From NCBI GenBank assembly GCA_033977485.1, contig CM066984.1:32097501-32161500 (forward strand): a DNA stretch of 64,000 nt, written 5' to 3'. A program made the translations under genes and the position numbers. The notes beneath the pieces were generated by a model that had not been told where the DNA came from, ran no database searches, and was given only the letters and a program-made list of their open reading frames with translations. Source of the DNA: Hydrangea macrophylla. Taxonomy: Eukaryota > Streptophyta > Magnoliopsida > Cornales > Hydrangeaceae. The first letter of the stretch is position 1. Every line of letters begins with the position of its first letter. Positions 22,721 to 33,139 of this stretch are shown here, in pieces.

Positions 22721-23110
22721 TTTTTCAGGCAGAATCAAGATGTGTTTGCATGGTGTCTTGAGGACATGCCAGGTATTAACCCCTGGATCATGTCCCACCG
22801 ACTCAATGTTGACCCCCAGATTTCTGCCCTGTCAAGTAGAAAAAGGGGAATGGCTCAAGAAAGATAGAGGGACCATTAGCGAAGAGGTTGGGAAACTACT
22901 CAAAGCCAAGTCGATTAGAGAAGCACAGTATCCCAATTGGTTGGCTAACGTGGTCCTAGTCAAGAAAAGTAACTACAAATGGAGGCTCTATGTGGACTTC
23001 ACAAATCTAAATAAGGCTTTCCCCAAGGATTGCTATCCTCTACCAAGGATAGACCTCTTGGTGGATTAAACAGCAGGTTACGCCCCTACTCTCTTTTATG
23101 GATGCCTACT
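22704..23110 (+). pseudogene. Gypsy-1 reverse transcriptase, N-terminal part only
   Basis: The frame shows WLKKDRGTISEEVGKLL, REAQYPNWLANVVLVKK, KWRLYVDFTNLNKAFPKDCYPLP and, after a stop, SFMDAYSRYNQI. The sequence then jumps into the linker before the second RNase H, so the catalytic YVDD, thumb and first RNase H are missing. Compared with gypsy-3 about 800-900 bp are deleted. Confidence 0.82.
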
Positions 23111-23600
23111 CTAGGTATAACCAGATCCGGTCGATGAGCCACTACTACCCGACCTACCACCAGAGTTACAGGCGTCAATCCCAACTTGGGTACTGTACGT
23201 CAACGGGTCCTCAAATAGATAAGGGAGTGGAGCAGGAATCATCCTAACCACCCCCAAGGGGTTTCAGATCGAGTATGCCTTAAGGTTCGGGTTCGAGGCC
23301 TTTAATAACAAATCAGAGTATGAAGCATTGTTGGTTAGGGCTGCAACTGGCCACTTCCATGGAAGCCCAGCAAGTACGGGCGTTCAGTGACTCATAACTT
23401 GTGGTCAATCAGGTCCTACAGCAGTACAAGGCCAGAGAAGACAAGATAGTGGCCTACCTGGCACTCATCAAGTAGGCTATTGGAAAACTGAAAGTATTAT
23501 TAATCACCCAAATCTGAGAGAAATTATTACAGAGGCAGATAAGTTGGCACACCTGGCCTTGTCCTCTAAAGCAAAACTCCAGGGGATCTGAGTGGACTAC
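23111..23600 (+). pseudogene. Gypsy-1 second (archaeal-type) RNase H remnant
   Basis: Reading through stops gives WVLYVNGSSN, then GSGAGIILTTPKGFQIEYALRFGFEA and NNKSEYEAL. These are the N-terminal strands and acidic residues of the extra RNase H found in Tat-lineage gypsy elements. The first catalytic Asp position reads N. It is broken by at least three stops. Confidence 0.7.
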
Positions 23601-23641
23601 CTTCCCAAGCCCAGTGTGACACCCCAAGAAGGTATAGATAT

Positions 23642-24978
23642 TGATCGGGAGAGAACAGAGCCTATTTATACGCCTTAACGAGCATTTGTTAGTATCTTTT
23701 TATCCTGTTTTTGTATATTTTTACTTCGTTTTCTATTTTCTGACAGGTTTTGGAAGAAATCAAGTATATCAGGCTAAACAGGGTGAAAAAGCAGAAGAAA
23801 AGAAGTTGAAAAACCCAGTTCGCGCGCGCGACCCACTCGCGCGAAAATCCAGAATTCGCTCGCGCGATCCGCTCGCGCGACTTCCCAACATCGGGCTCGC
23901 GCGGCCCGCTCGCGCGACATGTGTAAAAAGAGAACTTGCGTATTTCAGTATACTGATGATTCCTACATGAACAAAACTGCCTAATTACGTCTGGAAAGCT
24001 AAATACAGCAGTTTTAGTACGTTTGGGGTTAGGAAAGCTTCCAAAACTTGTTGTAAATCTATATATTCCCTATTTTACTTCAATTTAGGGGTTGGCAAAT
24101 AATGTACACACAATATACAACCACACTTTCATCCATTGAAAGGAGGGAAGCAAGGAGAAGAAGAAGAAGACCAAGGATTTCCATGGCCTCCTCCATCAAC
24201 CTCTTGCCATCTACCACTTCCATGGACAACTAGATCTTAGATCTAGGGTTTCAATGAAATCCTAGCCAAGTAATAGGGTTTTATTTATGTTTTTATTTTA
24301 GTTTTATTATGTATGGATGACGGTTACATGTTTACAGGATTTTTATAAATAAATCGTACTTCTATTGATTAAATCATTACTTTCAAAGTTTATTCTTGTC
24401 TTAGATCTATTTTGACTGTGATGTGCTCAATGATCTATATTTGATGTGCTTGTATAGATTGTTTACATGTAATGGTGCTTAAATTGAATTGTGCTATCAA
24501 GTATCCGAATAGTCCATGCCTAGATTAGACGGATTATACCACAATCCTAGTTTAGTGTGGGATAATTCGTGCTAACCGAAGATGGATTATGTTGGTGCTT
24601 AAACCATAGTTATTTTCTTGACGGAGGAATTGGGCTTGTAGCTACAATTCTCCATTATCATCCAACTTAATAGGCTAAAGTAATTCATAAATATTCCTAT
24701 TATGAAGCAAGTGGTGGATTTGCAATCCTAGGTTCTCTTAAACATATTTATAAAAACACTTTTAAATCGCTTTCATAATTTAGATTTATTTTATTGTTCT
24801 TAGTTTAACTAACTTCAAAATCAAAATCTCGTTTTTATAATTATTAGATTTAGGTTTTAAGATTAAGTCGCGGTAGTTAATCAATCTCTGTGGGTTCGAC
24901 CTTTACTTCCACACTGCAAATCTTTTGAAAGTAAAGCACAAATAAGCATACTTTTATATCTTGATATTGACAACATCA
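23642..24978 (+). mobile_element. Solo LTR inserted before the gypsy-1 integrase
   Basis: 1337 bp, starting TGATCGGGAGAGAAC and ending ATTGACAACATCA, flanked by an exact 5-bp duplication GATAT (23637-23641 and 24979-24983). There is no internal coding region, so it is a solo LTR left by LTR-LTR recombination. A TATA-like CTATATATTCCC lies near 24059. The end region (CTGTGGGTTCGACCTTTACT) resembles plant gypsy LTR ends. Near 23820-23920 it holds a cluster of CG-rich palindromic units. Confidence 0.85.
23820..23920. repeat. Tandem CTCGCGCGA-type palindromic units in the solo LTR
   Basis: Several imperfect copies of CGCGCGACCCGCTCGCGCGA-like units sit back to back. They are strongly CpG-rich in an otherwise AT-rich LTR. 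Confidence 0.75.
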
Positions 24979-25327
24979 GATATCAACCTAGTAAATCAAG
25001 GCCTAAGTTGAGTGGACCCCATTACCACCTTCTTGAGCACCGGAAGGCTTCCGACCGAAAAGTCTGACGAAAGGCGCATCAGATACCAAGCAGTAAAATA
25101 TCACATCATCGATGCCATCTTGTACAGAAGAGGATACACAATCTCCCCAAGAAGGTATGGATATCAACCTAGTAGATCAAGGCCTAAGTTGAGTGGACCC
25201 CATTACCACCTTCTTGAGCACCGGAAGACTTCCGACCGAAAAGTCTGACGAAAGGCGCATCAGATACCAAGCAGTAAAATATCACATCATTGATGTCGTC
25301 TTGTACAGAAGAGGATACACAATCTCA
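24979..25327 (+). repeat. 181-bp tandem duplication in the gypsy-1 integrase
   Basis: The segment running from CAACCTAGTAAATCAAGGCC to AGGATACACAATCTC is repeated with an offset of 181 bp (frames starting at 25012 and 25193 have nearly identical N-termini, MDPITTFLSTGRLP). The upstream edge of the first copy lies before the solo LTR (CCCCAAGAAGGTAT near 23622), so the duplication predates the LTR insertion. Confidence 0.85.
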
Positions 25328-26390
25328 TACCTCCGAGGTGTACATACTACCCAAGCCAACGACATCCTCTCGAAAATACACGGGAGAGTCTGTGGGAGTC
25401 ACATAGGAGATTGGGCACTGTCCAAAAGGGCTCTACTCCAAGGTTACTTTTGGCCTACTATAGTTCGAGACTCCCAGGACTATGTCAGTAAGTACGATAA
25501 ATGCTTGAGGTATGATAAAATGTCCTCTATCTCAGAAAAAAATCAAACTCCAATCCTCAGCCCCTGGCCATTTGTGCAGTGGGGCATTAATATAGTCCGC
25601 CCCTACCAATGGCAAAGGGCCTGGTCAAGTTTGCTTTTATTGCAGTGGACTACTTCACTAAGTGGGTGGAGGCCGAGCCCTCAGGGACCATAACCAAGAA
25701 AAAGATGGAAATCTTTATGGAAAAGAACAATCTTAGCAGGTTCGGCATACCTCGGGTACTGGTTAGCGATAACAGAATGCAGTTTAATACACCAAAGTTT
25801 AGGCAATTTTGCTCGGGCTATGGTATTTCTAACCACTATTCCTCGCTGGAACACCCTCGAGGGAGCGGGCAGGTTGATGTAACTAATTGAACAATTCTGC
25901 AGTTCATCAAAACAAGACTAGAAAATGCCAAAGGGCTGTGGGCGGAAGAGTTACTAAGCCTCCTATGGGCCTACCGCATGACACCCTGAGCTTTTATAGG
26001 TGAGACCCCATACTTACTCACATACGAGTTCGAAGCAGTAGTTTTAATCGAGCTTAACCTAGAATCATATAGAGTAGGCAACTTCAATGCCAAGGAGAAC
26101 GATGGACTGCTCAGGATCGGGCTTATACAAGGATGGTGGCCTACAAGCAGAAGGCCTTGTAGTACTTCAACAAGAAGGTACAACACCGTAGCTTCCAAGT
26201 TAGGGACCTCGTTCTCAAAGCGGTGAATCAATCTACTAAGGTTATAGGCCACAAAAAGCTCGGGCCTAACTAGGAAGGTTCATACATGGTCACTTGGTAA
26301 ATCGACAAGGAGCCTACTGGTTAAAAACTATGGAAGGATGAGAGTTATCACACCCATGGAAAGTGGAGCACCTATGCAAGCATTACCAGT
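25193..26390 (+). pseudogene. Gypsy-1 integrase
   Basis: The zinc-binding region (HGRVCGSHIGDWALSKRALL, then YVSKYDKCLRY) is followed by the core. The first Asp is in AFIAVDYFTKWVEAEP, the second in VLVSDNRMQFN, and the third acidic position reads D (GSGQVDVTN) instead of the usual Glu. A frameshift separates the zinc region and the core near 25609, and stops follow (YRMTP-stop). The segment after 25890 continues in a decayed form to about 26390. Confidence 0.85.
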
Positions 26391-26399
26391 AGATTAGGC

Positions 26400-27221
26400 T
26401 AACACATGCTTGATTTCTCGAGTAGCTCTTTTTGAGCCCTCTTGTAATTTTGCGAGTAGCTCTTTTCGAGCCCACAGTAGTTCTGGAAGATTTAATAAAA
26501 GTTAATTTTACATCAATAATTTTCCGCAGCAAAAGTCCTCGGCCATACGAGGCAACCAAAAGACCAACGATCCGCATGTGGCAAAAGACCTCAAAACTTC
26601 CCGAGGCATGCTTTACATAAGTAGGAAACTCCACTTAGGCGCATATCCGACGATAGGGGGTTAACCCCTTAGGTGGCCTACGATAGGGGAGTCAAAAGAC
26701 CTTAAGACCCTAACGTTTTAGGTTGGCTTCTTAAAAGAGATCTTTCCACACTACCCCCGGCCTTAGCATAAGCTTAGGAGGCAGATAAGAATAACTCTAT
26801 CGGAGCCTAAGAGTACTTAAAGAACCCGAGATTAGCATACGATTAGCATACAATCTCGAGCGTCTACAAGGCTCAGAAATAACTAAGTATTAACGCTTAG
26901 TTGATTCCCTAAAATAAACCAAGCACTTACAGAACTCGAGAATGAACTCTTAGACAATCCCGAGCACCTACAAGGCTCAGAAGTCCAAAGGCAGTAAAGG
27001 CCTTGGAACTTCCCAAACAATGATCAAATTGTTCTACTATCCTATACCTTTTTGCTAAGGCAGGGGTACTGGACTAAGGCAAATTAAGCAAACATAGGCA
27101 ATAACAGTACAAAAAGCATGAACAGTCTCTAAAAAGGTGACCTCAAAGGGCCTTTTCATTACTAGTTCAAAAAAAGTGCAACTCTTGGGTGGCAATTATA
27201 GTAGCCTTATCCCCCCAAAAA

Positions 27222-27254
<33 letters not shown>

Positions 27255-27360
27255 AAATAAGCCGGGAGCAATAGGATGAAGTTGTCTAGAAGTAGGCCTT
27301 GGAAAAATCTTCATTGCCTTATTTTGCTTGGCAATACACCTCCTTGTTTTTTGAGCAGGC
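26400..27360. other. Gypsy-1 3' untranslated region
   Basis: There is no plus-strand frame of note. Repeated phrases such as CGAGTAGCTCTTTTNGAGCCC occur near 26420 and 26453. A TA microsatellite lies at about 27224-27248. Confidence 0.5.
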
Positions 27361-28500
27361 TCATTCTTTAGGATCATCCACAATCACCACCTCATCCTCT
27401 ATCTCCCCAGTAAGAGCCTCCTCCTTAGCAGCGGCCTCGTTGGCAGTAGGAGGTCTCGCGTCCTAGAAGTCGGACTCAGCCCCCGAGTAAGCTGTGAGAT
27501 CCCATTCGGGATGGTCTAATGCTACCCTCATTTTCAAGTAAGTGTAGCCTTGAAAGAAGCCAGCCTCAAACACTCCATCCACGGTCTTCTCCGCCTCCTC
27601 CCAAGTGATTGATGCCTCGGCTATAGTCTTCTTCTCGGCCTTTACAGCTGTCAAGCCCTCCCGGGTGGTCTCCAGCTCCTCTTGAGCTGTCCTAAGCTTA
27701 GGGCCAATGCCTTCATTTTTTCTCTCTCCACAAGCAGGGCAGATTTCTCAGTTTCCAACGTCGCCCTCTCTATGAAAAAAGTGGCCTTAGCAGCAGCAGC
27801 CCTCTCGGCCATCCCGAGAAGGGAAGATATAACCCTGGCCGCCAGACAACTGGCCTGGAAAAAGGAAATGGAGAGTGATTAGTCATCACAAAACAAAGAG
27901 AAAAGGCAATCTCGGGCCTATCCAAGACCAATGATTCCCTACGCGACCCCTACGATTCAGAGGCTTTGTGGTACCCTTGACCTACTCCCTCGCCAGACTC
28001 TCGGTCGGGGATTCTACCCTCACTATGGTAGTCTGAGGGGGTCAAGGAAGTATGGTCCTAACTGGCACTCGGGCTCCCAGATCTCGAGTACTCATCTTCT
28101 AATCAAGAAGATGAGTTAAAGTCAAAGTAACACATTTCTAAGGCCCCTACTGCAGGACGGGGAAGCAGTTGACGACCTATGTATAGGTCAAGGATTCCTA
28201 GCCTAAGGTAAATAGGTGGAAGAATCAAGAGCCTATATGGTAGGCGTAAATGGTCCTAACTATCAAGTAGCACTCAAATAGGGAAGGTCTGGGACACACC
28301 AACCGATCAGAACATTGTATCAAAAGAAGAGAACCCATCATCCTAAGAAAGAAACAGAACCTGAGGAAAAAGAAATCCCACTCCTTCACAAAACCTACAA
28401 GATTCCTATTCTCCAGTCTTGCTCGGGAAAGAAGAAAGAAGAAATTAATGAATAGAAACTAAGTAAAGTGAAGACTTATAGAGAAATTAGGTAGGAGAGA
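27360..28500 (-). pseudogene. Gypsy-1 antisense gene, shortened
   Basis: This lies on the strand opposite to gag-pol. The minus frame at 27463-27654 contains AEKTVDGVFEAGFFQGYTYL, DHPEWDLTAYSGAESDF and a Lys/Glu/Ala-rich helical stretch. It is homologous to the tail of the gypsy-3 antisense gene (FEAGFLMGYTGL, DHPDWDLSGYS). An Ala-rich coiled region precedes it (about 27660-27870). The N-terminal globular part seen in gypsy-3 is missing, suggesting a deletion of about 1.4 kb between promoter and coiled coil. Confidence 0.65.
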
Positions 28501-28591
28501 GCTTGGGATGATGAGTGGGGTGCTTTTTCTTTGACACCGTTCGGTATTTCCTCTCTATGAACAGCAGAAGGAATGCAAATTGCCTAAGTGT

Positions 28592-28603
28592 CCTATATAT
28601 AGA
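28592..28603 (-). promoter_or_regulatory. Antisense TATA box of gypsy-1
   Basis: The minus strand reads GTCTATATATAGGACACTT. The surrounding sequence, from CCGTTGGATCTGGGATCATC to GGACACTT, aligns with gypsy-3 around 50030-50082, where CTATATAAGGGACACTT occupies the same place before that element's antisense gene. Confidence 0.6.
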
Positions 28604-28956
28604 CAGCATGAACAGTCCAGATGATCCCAGATCCAACGGCCTAGGGCTTTTCTTGCCTAAGCACCCGACAACTGGCACCTCGGGCAGCCCAAGCGACGCT
28701 CCAAGCAACGTGCACATTTATTGCATGACATGACAATTTGGTTCACTCGTGATCGTTTGGTTACCCTTGTACTAGCCTGGTTGGGTCCTAACTGGACCAA
28801 CCCTTTGTTGACAAGTGGCAAGTTAGGTCCCAAGCTCCCAAGTTGTTAGACCGGGTTAATAACCTGAATTATCGAGGCAATTGGTCTGACCCCGAGTAGT
28901 GCTCCTGAGCTATATAAATTTCCAAGCCTCATCCAATGAAGCATCAACTTAGCCTT

Positions 28957-28972
28957 GGAAATGGAGGGCAAC
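28957..28972 (+). other. Gypsy-1 polypurine tract
   Basis: GGAAATGGAGGGCAAC lies directly before the 3' LTR and resembles the gypsy-3 tract AAATGGGGGGCAGC. Confidence 0.7.
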
Positions 28973-29631
28973 TGATACACTCAAAATTGGTTCTACCATA
29001 TTCCCATGCAGTTTTGGTCATCCAAGGCTACCTCGTCCCATAATACAAGGCACTATCAAAGAAGAAGCCCGACCTCCAGGTCAGGATAGTTACGTCCCAT
29101 CATAATACAACTCAGAACCAGCTTGGCACACCCAGAGGTGCATCCCGAACTGCTCGGACTCTAGCAGTTTCCTAAACCTGATAGGAAGCCTTCTAGACAC
29201 ACATAAACAGTTTCCCTATCAAACTAGGAAACTGGCCAGATTTGCAACAATCTTTATAGGCTGTCAATTGGTTACCTAATCAGACTCAAACGCCTTGTGA
29301 GGGAGGACTATTCCTCCTATAAAAGAGTCATCCCATCCCTCATAGAGGGGACCCTGAGTTCAATTGAACCAATCATCCTACATTATCATAACCTCTCCCC
29401 TGAAACCCTAGAGATCATCTCCACATGGCTGACCCTTGGTAGTTCTAGTCACCATTGTTGGATCACAAAGGTCCTTGCAGCAGTTTCTTACACTTAGTAG
29501 AACTGCTCTGACATACACGTGGATGTAGGTTCCTTCATTAATAGGACCAAACCACATACAAAATCTCTCTCTCTTTCTCACTGATCTGCTTTAATCACAC
29601 TAAGATCCCTTCACTAAAAAATGCATCATCA
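28973..29631 (+). repeat. Gypsy-1 3' LTR
   Basis: Starts TGATACACTCAAAATTGG and ends GCATCATCA. It keeps the TATA-like CCTATAAAAGAGTC near 29316-29328. Many differences from the 5' LTR imply an old insertion. Confidence 0.88.
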
Positions 29632-30988
29632 CACCCTAAGATTACTAATAATCTTAAAACTTATCATTGTTTGGTTCATGGATTATTTAATGAATTGTGG
29701 GTCCCATTGAATTTTGAATCCACTCAAAGGTAGAAAATATGGTGGATTCTAAATCCAAGGTTAGAGGTAGTATTTTCGAAGATTACTGGGATTTTGATTT
29801 TATAACTTCATAATACGTAAACTTGCCTTTGTATTTATATTTATATTTATAAAATATAAAAAAATGTTAGGTTAATAAACAATTTAATGTCAAGCCTACT
29901 TGAACACCATTGATGCAAAGCTTCGAGCAATAGGTATGTGCTTGTGTCTCTCTTACGAAGACATGTGGTCTGTTGTGTGATATTGCCTATGGTCATAACC
30001 ATCAACATGGTGTTTTTTTTTCTTTTTTTCTTTTGATGAATAATCAACATGGTGTCCCTCCACTACCCATATTGAAAAGAGCAACTTTTATTAATGTTAT
30101 GATTTCCATCTCCTTATTCTATTGTCCAAGTGAAAAGAATTTTCTATTGCCCATGTTATGATTTTTTTAGTTTTATTATTGGGACCTTTCTTGGTTTGGA
30201 CGTTAGAGCTATACATGTTTTACGTTTAAAAAGATATTAATCATTTGTTATTATACGAAGATATTTTATGTGCATGGAAAAGTTTAGACTCATGTTCATG
30301 TCTCAATTAACATATTTTATCTCTTTCTTGATAACGTCTTATTGGTTTTTAGACCTAAGCTATTATTATCTTAATCACCCTCCCGCAAGGGTTGACAATT
30401 GAATTTTAGGTCATAATTTGTTTTAGCTTTTACAATGGTAGCTTATATTCCTAATTCATTTTTCTTCACCCAACCAAACACTAGATTCTAAATCCAACTA
30501 GGATTTTTGGTATTGCATGCTCAATCGCTTGAAATTTTAGTACTTAAAATTCATCACTTAATTTTTAGTTTCATCAAACGGACCCTTAATTAGGAGCTTC
30601 AGCCATAGCCCCCTCAAATAAAACCCTTTCAAGCTAAAGCCCATGTTACTTTTCTTTAATTCATTAGGTCATTTTTATGCCTAAAAAACTTCTAATTGCT
30701 ATAACTTCTATTCTACAAGTCTGTTTTTCACAAAATTTGATGTTTTGGAATCAGGAAAATGAGATCTATCAAACAAGATCAATATTGACCATAAAATATT
30801 CAGGAAAAAAATTAAAAATTAAACAAATGTTTAATTGTGTTTTTTCGCATAAATATAACAAAAACATATTCCTTTTGTAAAATTGGCACCATAAGTGCAT
30901 AGACCTCCAAAAAAAAATACAAGAAAAAAAAACACCCCTAAATCCCAATAATTGAGAAAGTTATCGCCGTTATACAAACATATAATAT
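29632..30988. other. AT-rich spacer between gypsy-1 and gypsy-2
   Basis: No gene is supported. A fragment near 30535-30592 (TTAGTACTTAAAATTCATCAC ending in TCATCAAACGGACCCTTAA) matches the right end of the MITE at 194-615. Confidence 0.55.
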
Positions 30989-31950
30989 TGTTTGCTCCCA
31001 ATAACCGCCAAGGGTTTTTGTGTCTAATTGAAGAACATGAGGAACTCGAGCCTTACCCCATGGCCCATAAGGGAAGCCAGTACAAGCCATCAGACTCGAG
31101 AACAAGGGGGCATGAGAAATTCAACCAAGGTATTGGCTCAACTACGAGGTTTAAAGATGGTGGGCCTGATGACCGAGAAGGATGAAGATACGGGTCGATC
31201 AGGCATTTTATTTTGGAAAGGTGCGGAAGACCAAAGTTTTAGCCCGATGGGTCGAAGCATGCATATCTTTGTCATCGGGCTCCATGCTATCACTTAGAGA
31301 GAAAGCCTGGTAGATTGGAGGAAGCGACAGCCCAATAGAAGATGAGAGAGGCAAAATGGGTGACTCATCATTTCTTTAGCTGTTAGGGTAAAGATCAAAC
31401 GAAGTAGAGTTTGTCTAGGAGGGAATTTAATTAATCTAGCTAGCTAGATATGGAAGAAAAATTCCAAGAATTTTGGGATTGGATCAGATCTTGATGAAGA
31501 TGGAAAGAGTTATGATAAGGAAGGATTCTGGGCGTCTATATCTTACTTGGGGCGCAATTCAAGGGGTTCTAGCCATAATTAAATAGCAATAGGTCTGTCC
31601 CCTTTTGTTATTCTTTTCTATTATTTTAATCTTTCATGAACAATCAAAGCCTGTTCTGATCTTGTTCCTTAGTTTTATTAGTTTTTTCCAAACACGTTCA
31701 ATAAAATATATACATGTTTTATTACCTGTTTGTGATTGTTTACCTGGTAAACTCATCACCACTAGACTTGTGTGCTTCAGTACTGTTTGGGACCTTTAGG
31801 TGAGGATACTTTCCTACTCATCTTTAACAATTACCCTTTTGGAAGTCAAATATCAAAGCCTTGAGTATTGGTCACTCAAGCACTTTAGGAAATTAGTTTG
31901 TACACTCAAACCACTTTTGGTTTTGGCACGCCTGCGTAATATAACAAACA
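30989..31950 (+). repeat. Gypsy-2 5' LTR, lacking the promoter segment
   Basis: 962 bp. Relative to the 3' LTR it lacks about 145-150 bp between GCCATAATTAAAT and AGCAATAGGTC (near 31575-31585). The missing segment in the 3' LTR (about 43582-43730) holds the only TATA-like box, ACTATAAATATAGAAGC. The break lies in a short AAAT homology. Confidence 0.85.
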
Positions 31951-31972
31951 TTTTGGCACACCAGTAGGACAC
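31951..31972 (+). other. Gypsy-2 primer binding region
   Basis: TTTTGGCACACCAGTAGGAC follows the 5' LTR directly. The priming tRNA is not assigned. Confidence 0.55.
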
Positions 31973-32302
31973 TAGTGTTAGAATAGGCCTCCGAAGAAAA
32001 CTAATAAAAACGGACAAGATGATTTGACCATTGTCGATCCACCAGAGGATGAGAGCACTGCCCGTTCATCACAGGAAACTGCCTTGACTCTGGAAGCCCT
32101 CTTAGAAGCAATGAGGTAAAGCATGGAACCTATGAGGCATGATTATAATGCACTCTTAGGGACCGTGGGAAATTTTAAAGGGCAGATCAACCAAACAGCT
32201 GAGATGCAAGACAGACAGATTAAATTGTTGGCATCGGCCGACAAAACCAATGCAACAATAGACGGCCTGGCTAAGATGGTGAGGCAACTCTTAAGTACCT
32301 AG
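31973..32302 (+). pseudogene. Gypsy-2 gag N-terminal remnant
   Basis: Reading from the PBS gives an acidic, Ser/Thr-rich start (DDLTIVDPPEDESTARSS) and a helical stretch (LTLEALLEAMR, then GQINQTAEMQDRQIKLLAS). It ends at a stop near 32302. No zinc knuckle is found downstream, so most of gag and protease is missing. Confidence 0.5.
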
Positions 32303-33132
32303 TGTTAGGGACATTTATTAAAAGCCATGCTTTATGTAGTTGATTTATTATTCATATAATAAAATCAGTTAATCCATTTTTATGAGAATCTGTGATGGGC
32401 AATATTTGCGTTATATTGTTTATTTAATATTATGCATGTGTGTCTTTCATTCTACATAGTAGGTGGTTTGGTGTGTAGAGTTCGGCTTACACACGGAAGA
32501 TCAGACCATCAGATCTTGTAGAATGTAAGATTTTAGTTTACAGTTTTAGATAAATTGGGCACACCATTTGTAGGACTGCAGCACAGTGTTGTAGTAGGTT
32601 TGTCTTGACTACGGGAAATGGTACAGTTTCAACTCCCAATGCTGGTACACTTTGTGTATTAAACGGGACCGACTTGGGATAATTATCTTTATATTGACTT
32701 ATAAGATAATTAATACCTCATGACTATTATGAGTGCTTATGCATGTGTGTCTTTCACACTTTACGTCAATTCCAAACTCTGTGAAATTTCAACAAGGCAC
32801 GGACAGTTTTGGATATAAACTAGTATTTTTGTGACACGGTGTTCACCACAAAAATACAGAAAATTCATTTTAACGTAAGAAATGATTTTTCGATTTTATA
32901 ACAATACTGATTGAGTTAAAAGCAAACAATTCCACCATTTTGAAATACAGTTTTGAAAGTCAACACAGGTGTCACTAAAGTTTACATAATTGTAGTCTGG
33001 CCCCAAAATTTCCAATAATAATTAAGTCAAGAATTAACATGTGAGAATTGAAATTAAAATGAAAGCAATAATACAAATTGAATTTAAATATGACATTGCA
33101 ATTAAATGTTTATGAATTTTCAGGTTGTTACA
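32303..33132. other. Unassigned non-coding insert between gag and RT
   Basis: The stretch starts TGTTAGGGACATTT and ends GGTTGTTACA, which resembles LTR ends, but no target duplication is visible. It has no coding potential. Phrases such as GCATGTGTGTCTTTCA recur near 32435 and 32742. Confidence 0.4.
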
Positions 33133-33139
33133 CATGTCG

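Larger units (their letters stand above)
19520..29631 (+). mobile_element. Gypsy-1: Ty3/gypsy retrotransposon (Tat-like), degenerate
   Basis: The LTRs are 19520-20181 and 28973-29631. Order: LTR, PBS, gag, protease, RT, second RNase H, integrase, a 3' region with an antisense gene, PPT, LTR. The gag zinc-knuckle type and an RNase H of the DGSSN...GSGAGIIL...NNEAEYEA type after RT are features of the Tat lineage. Every frame carries stops. Later insertions are a hAT MITE (22308-22504) and a solo LTR (23642-24978). No matching 5-bp target duplication was found: AAGTG on the left, CACCC on the right. Confidence 0.88.
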
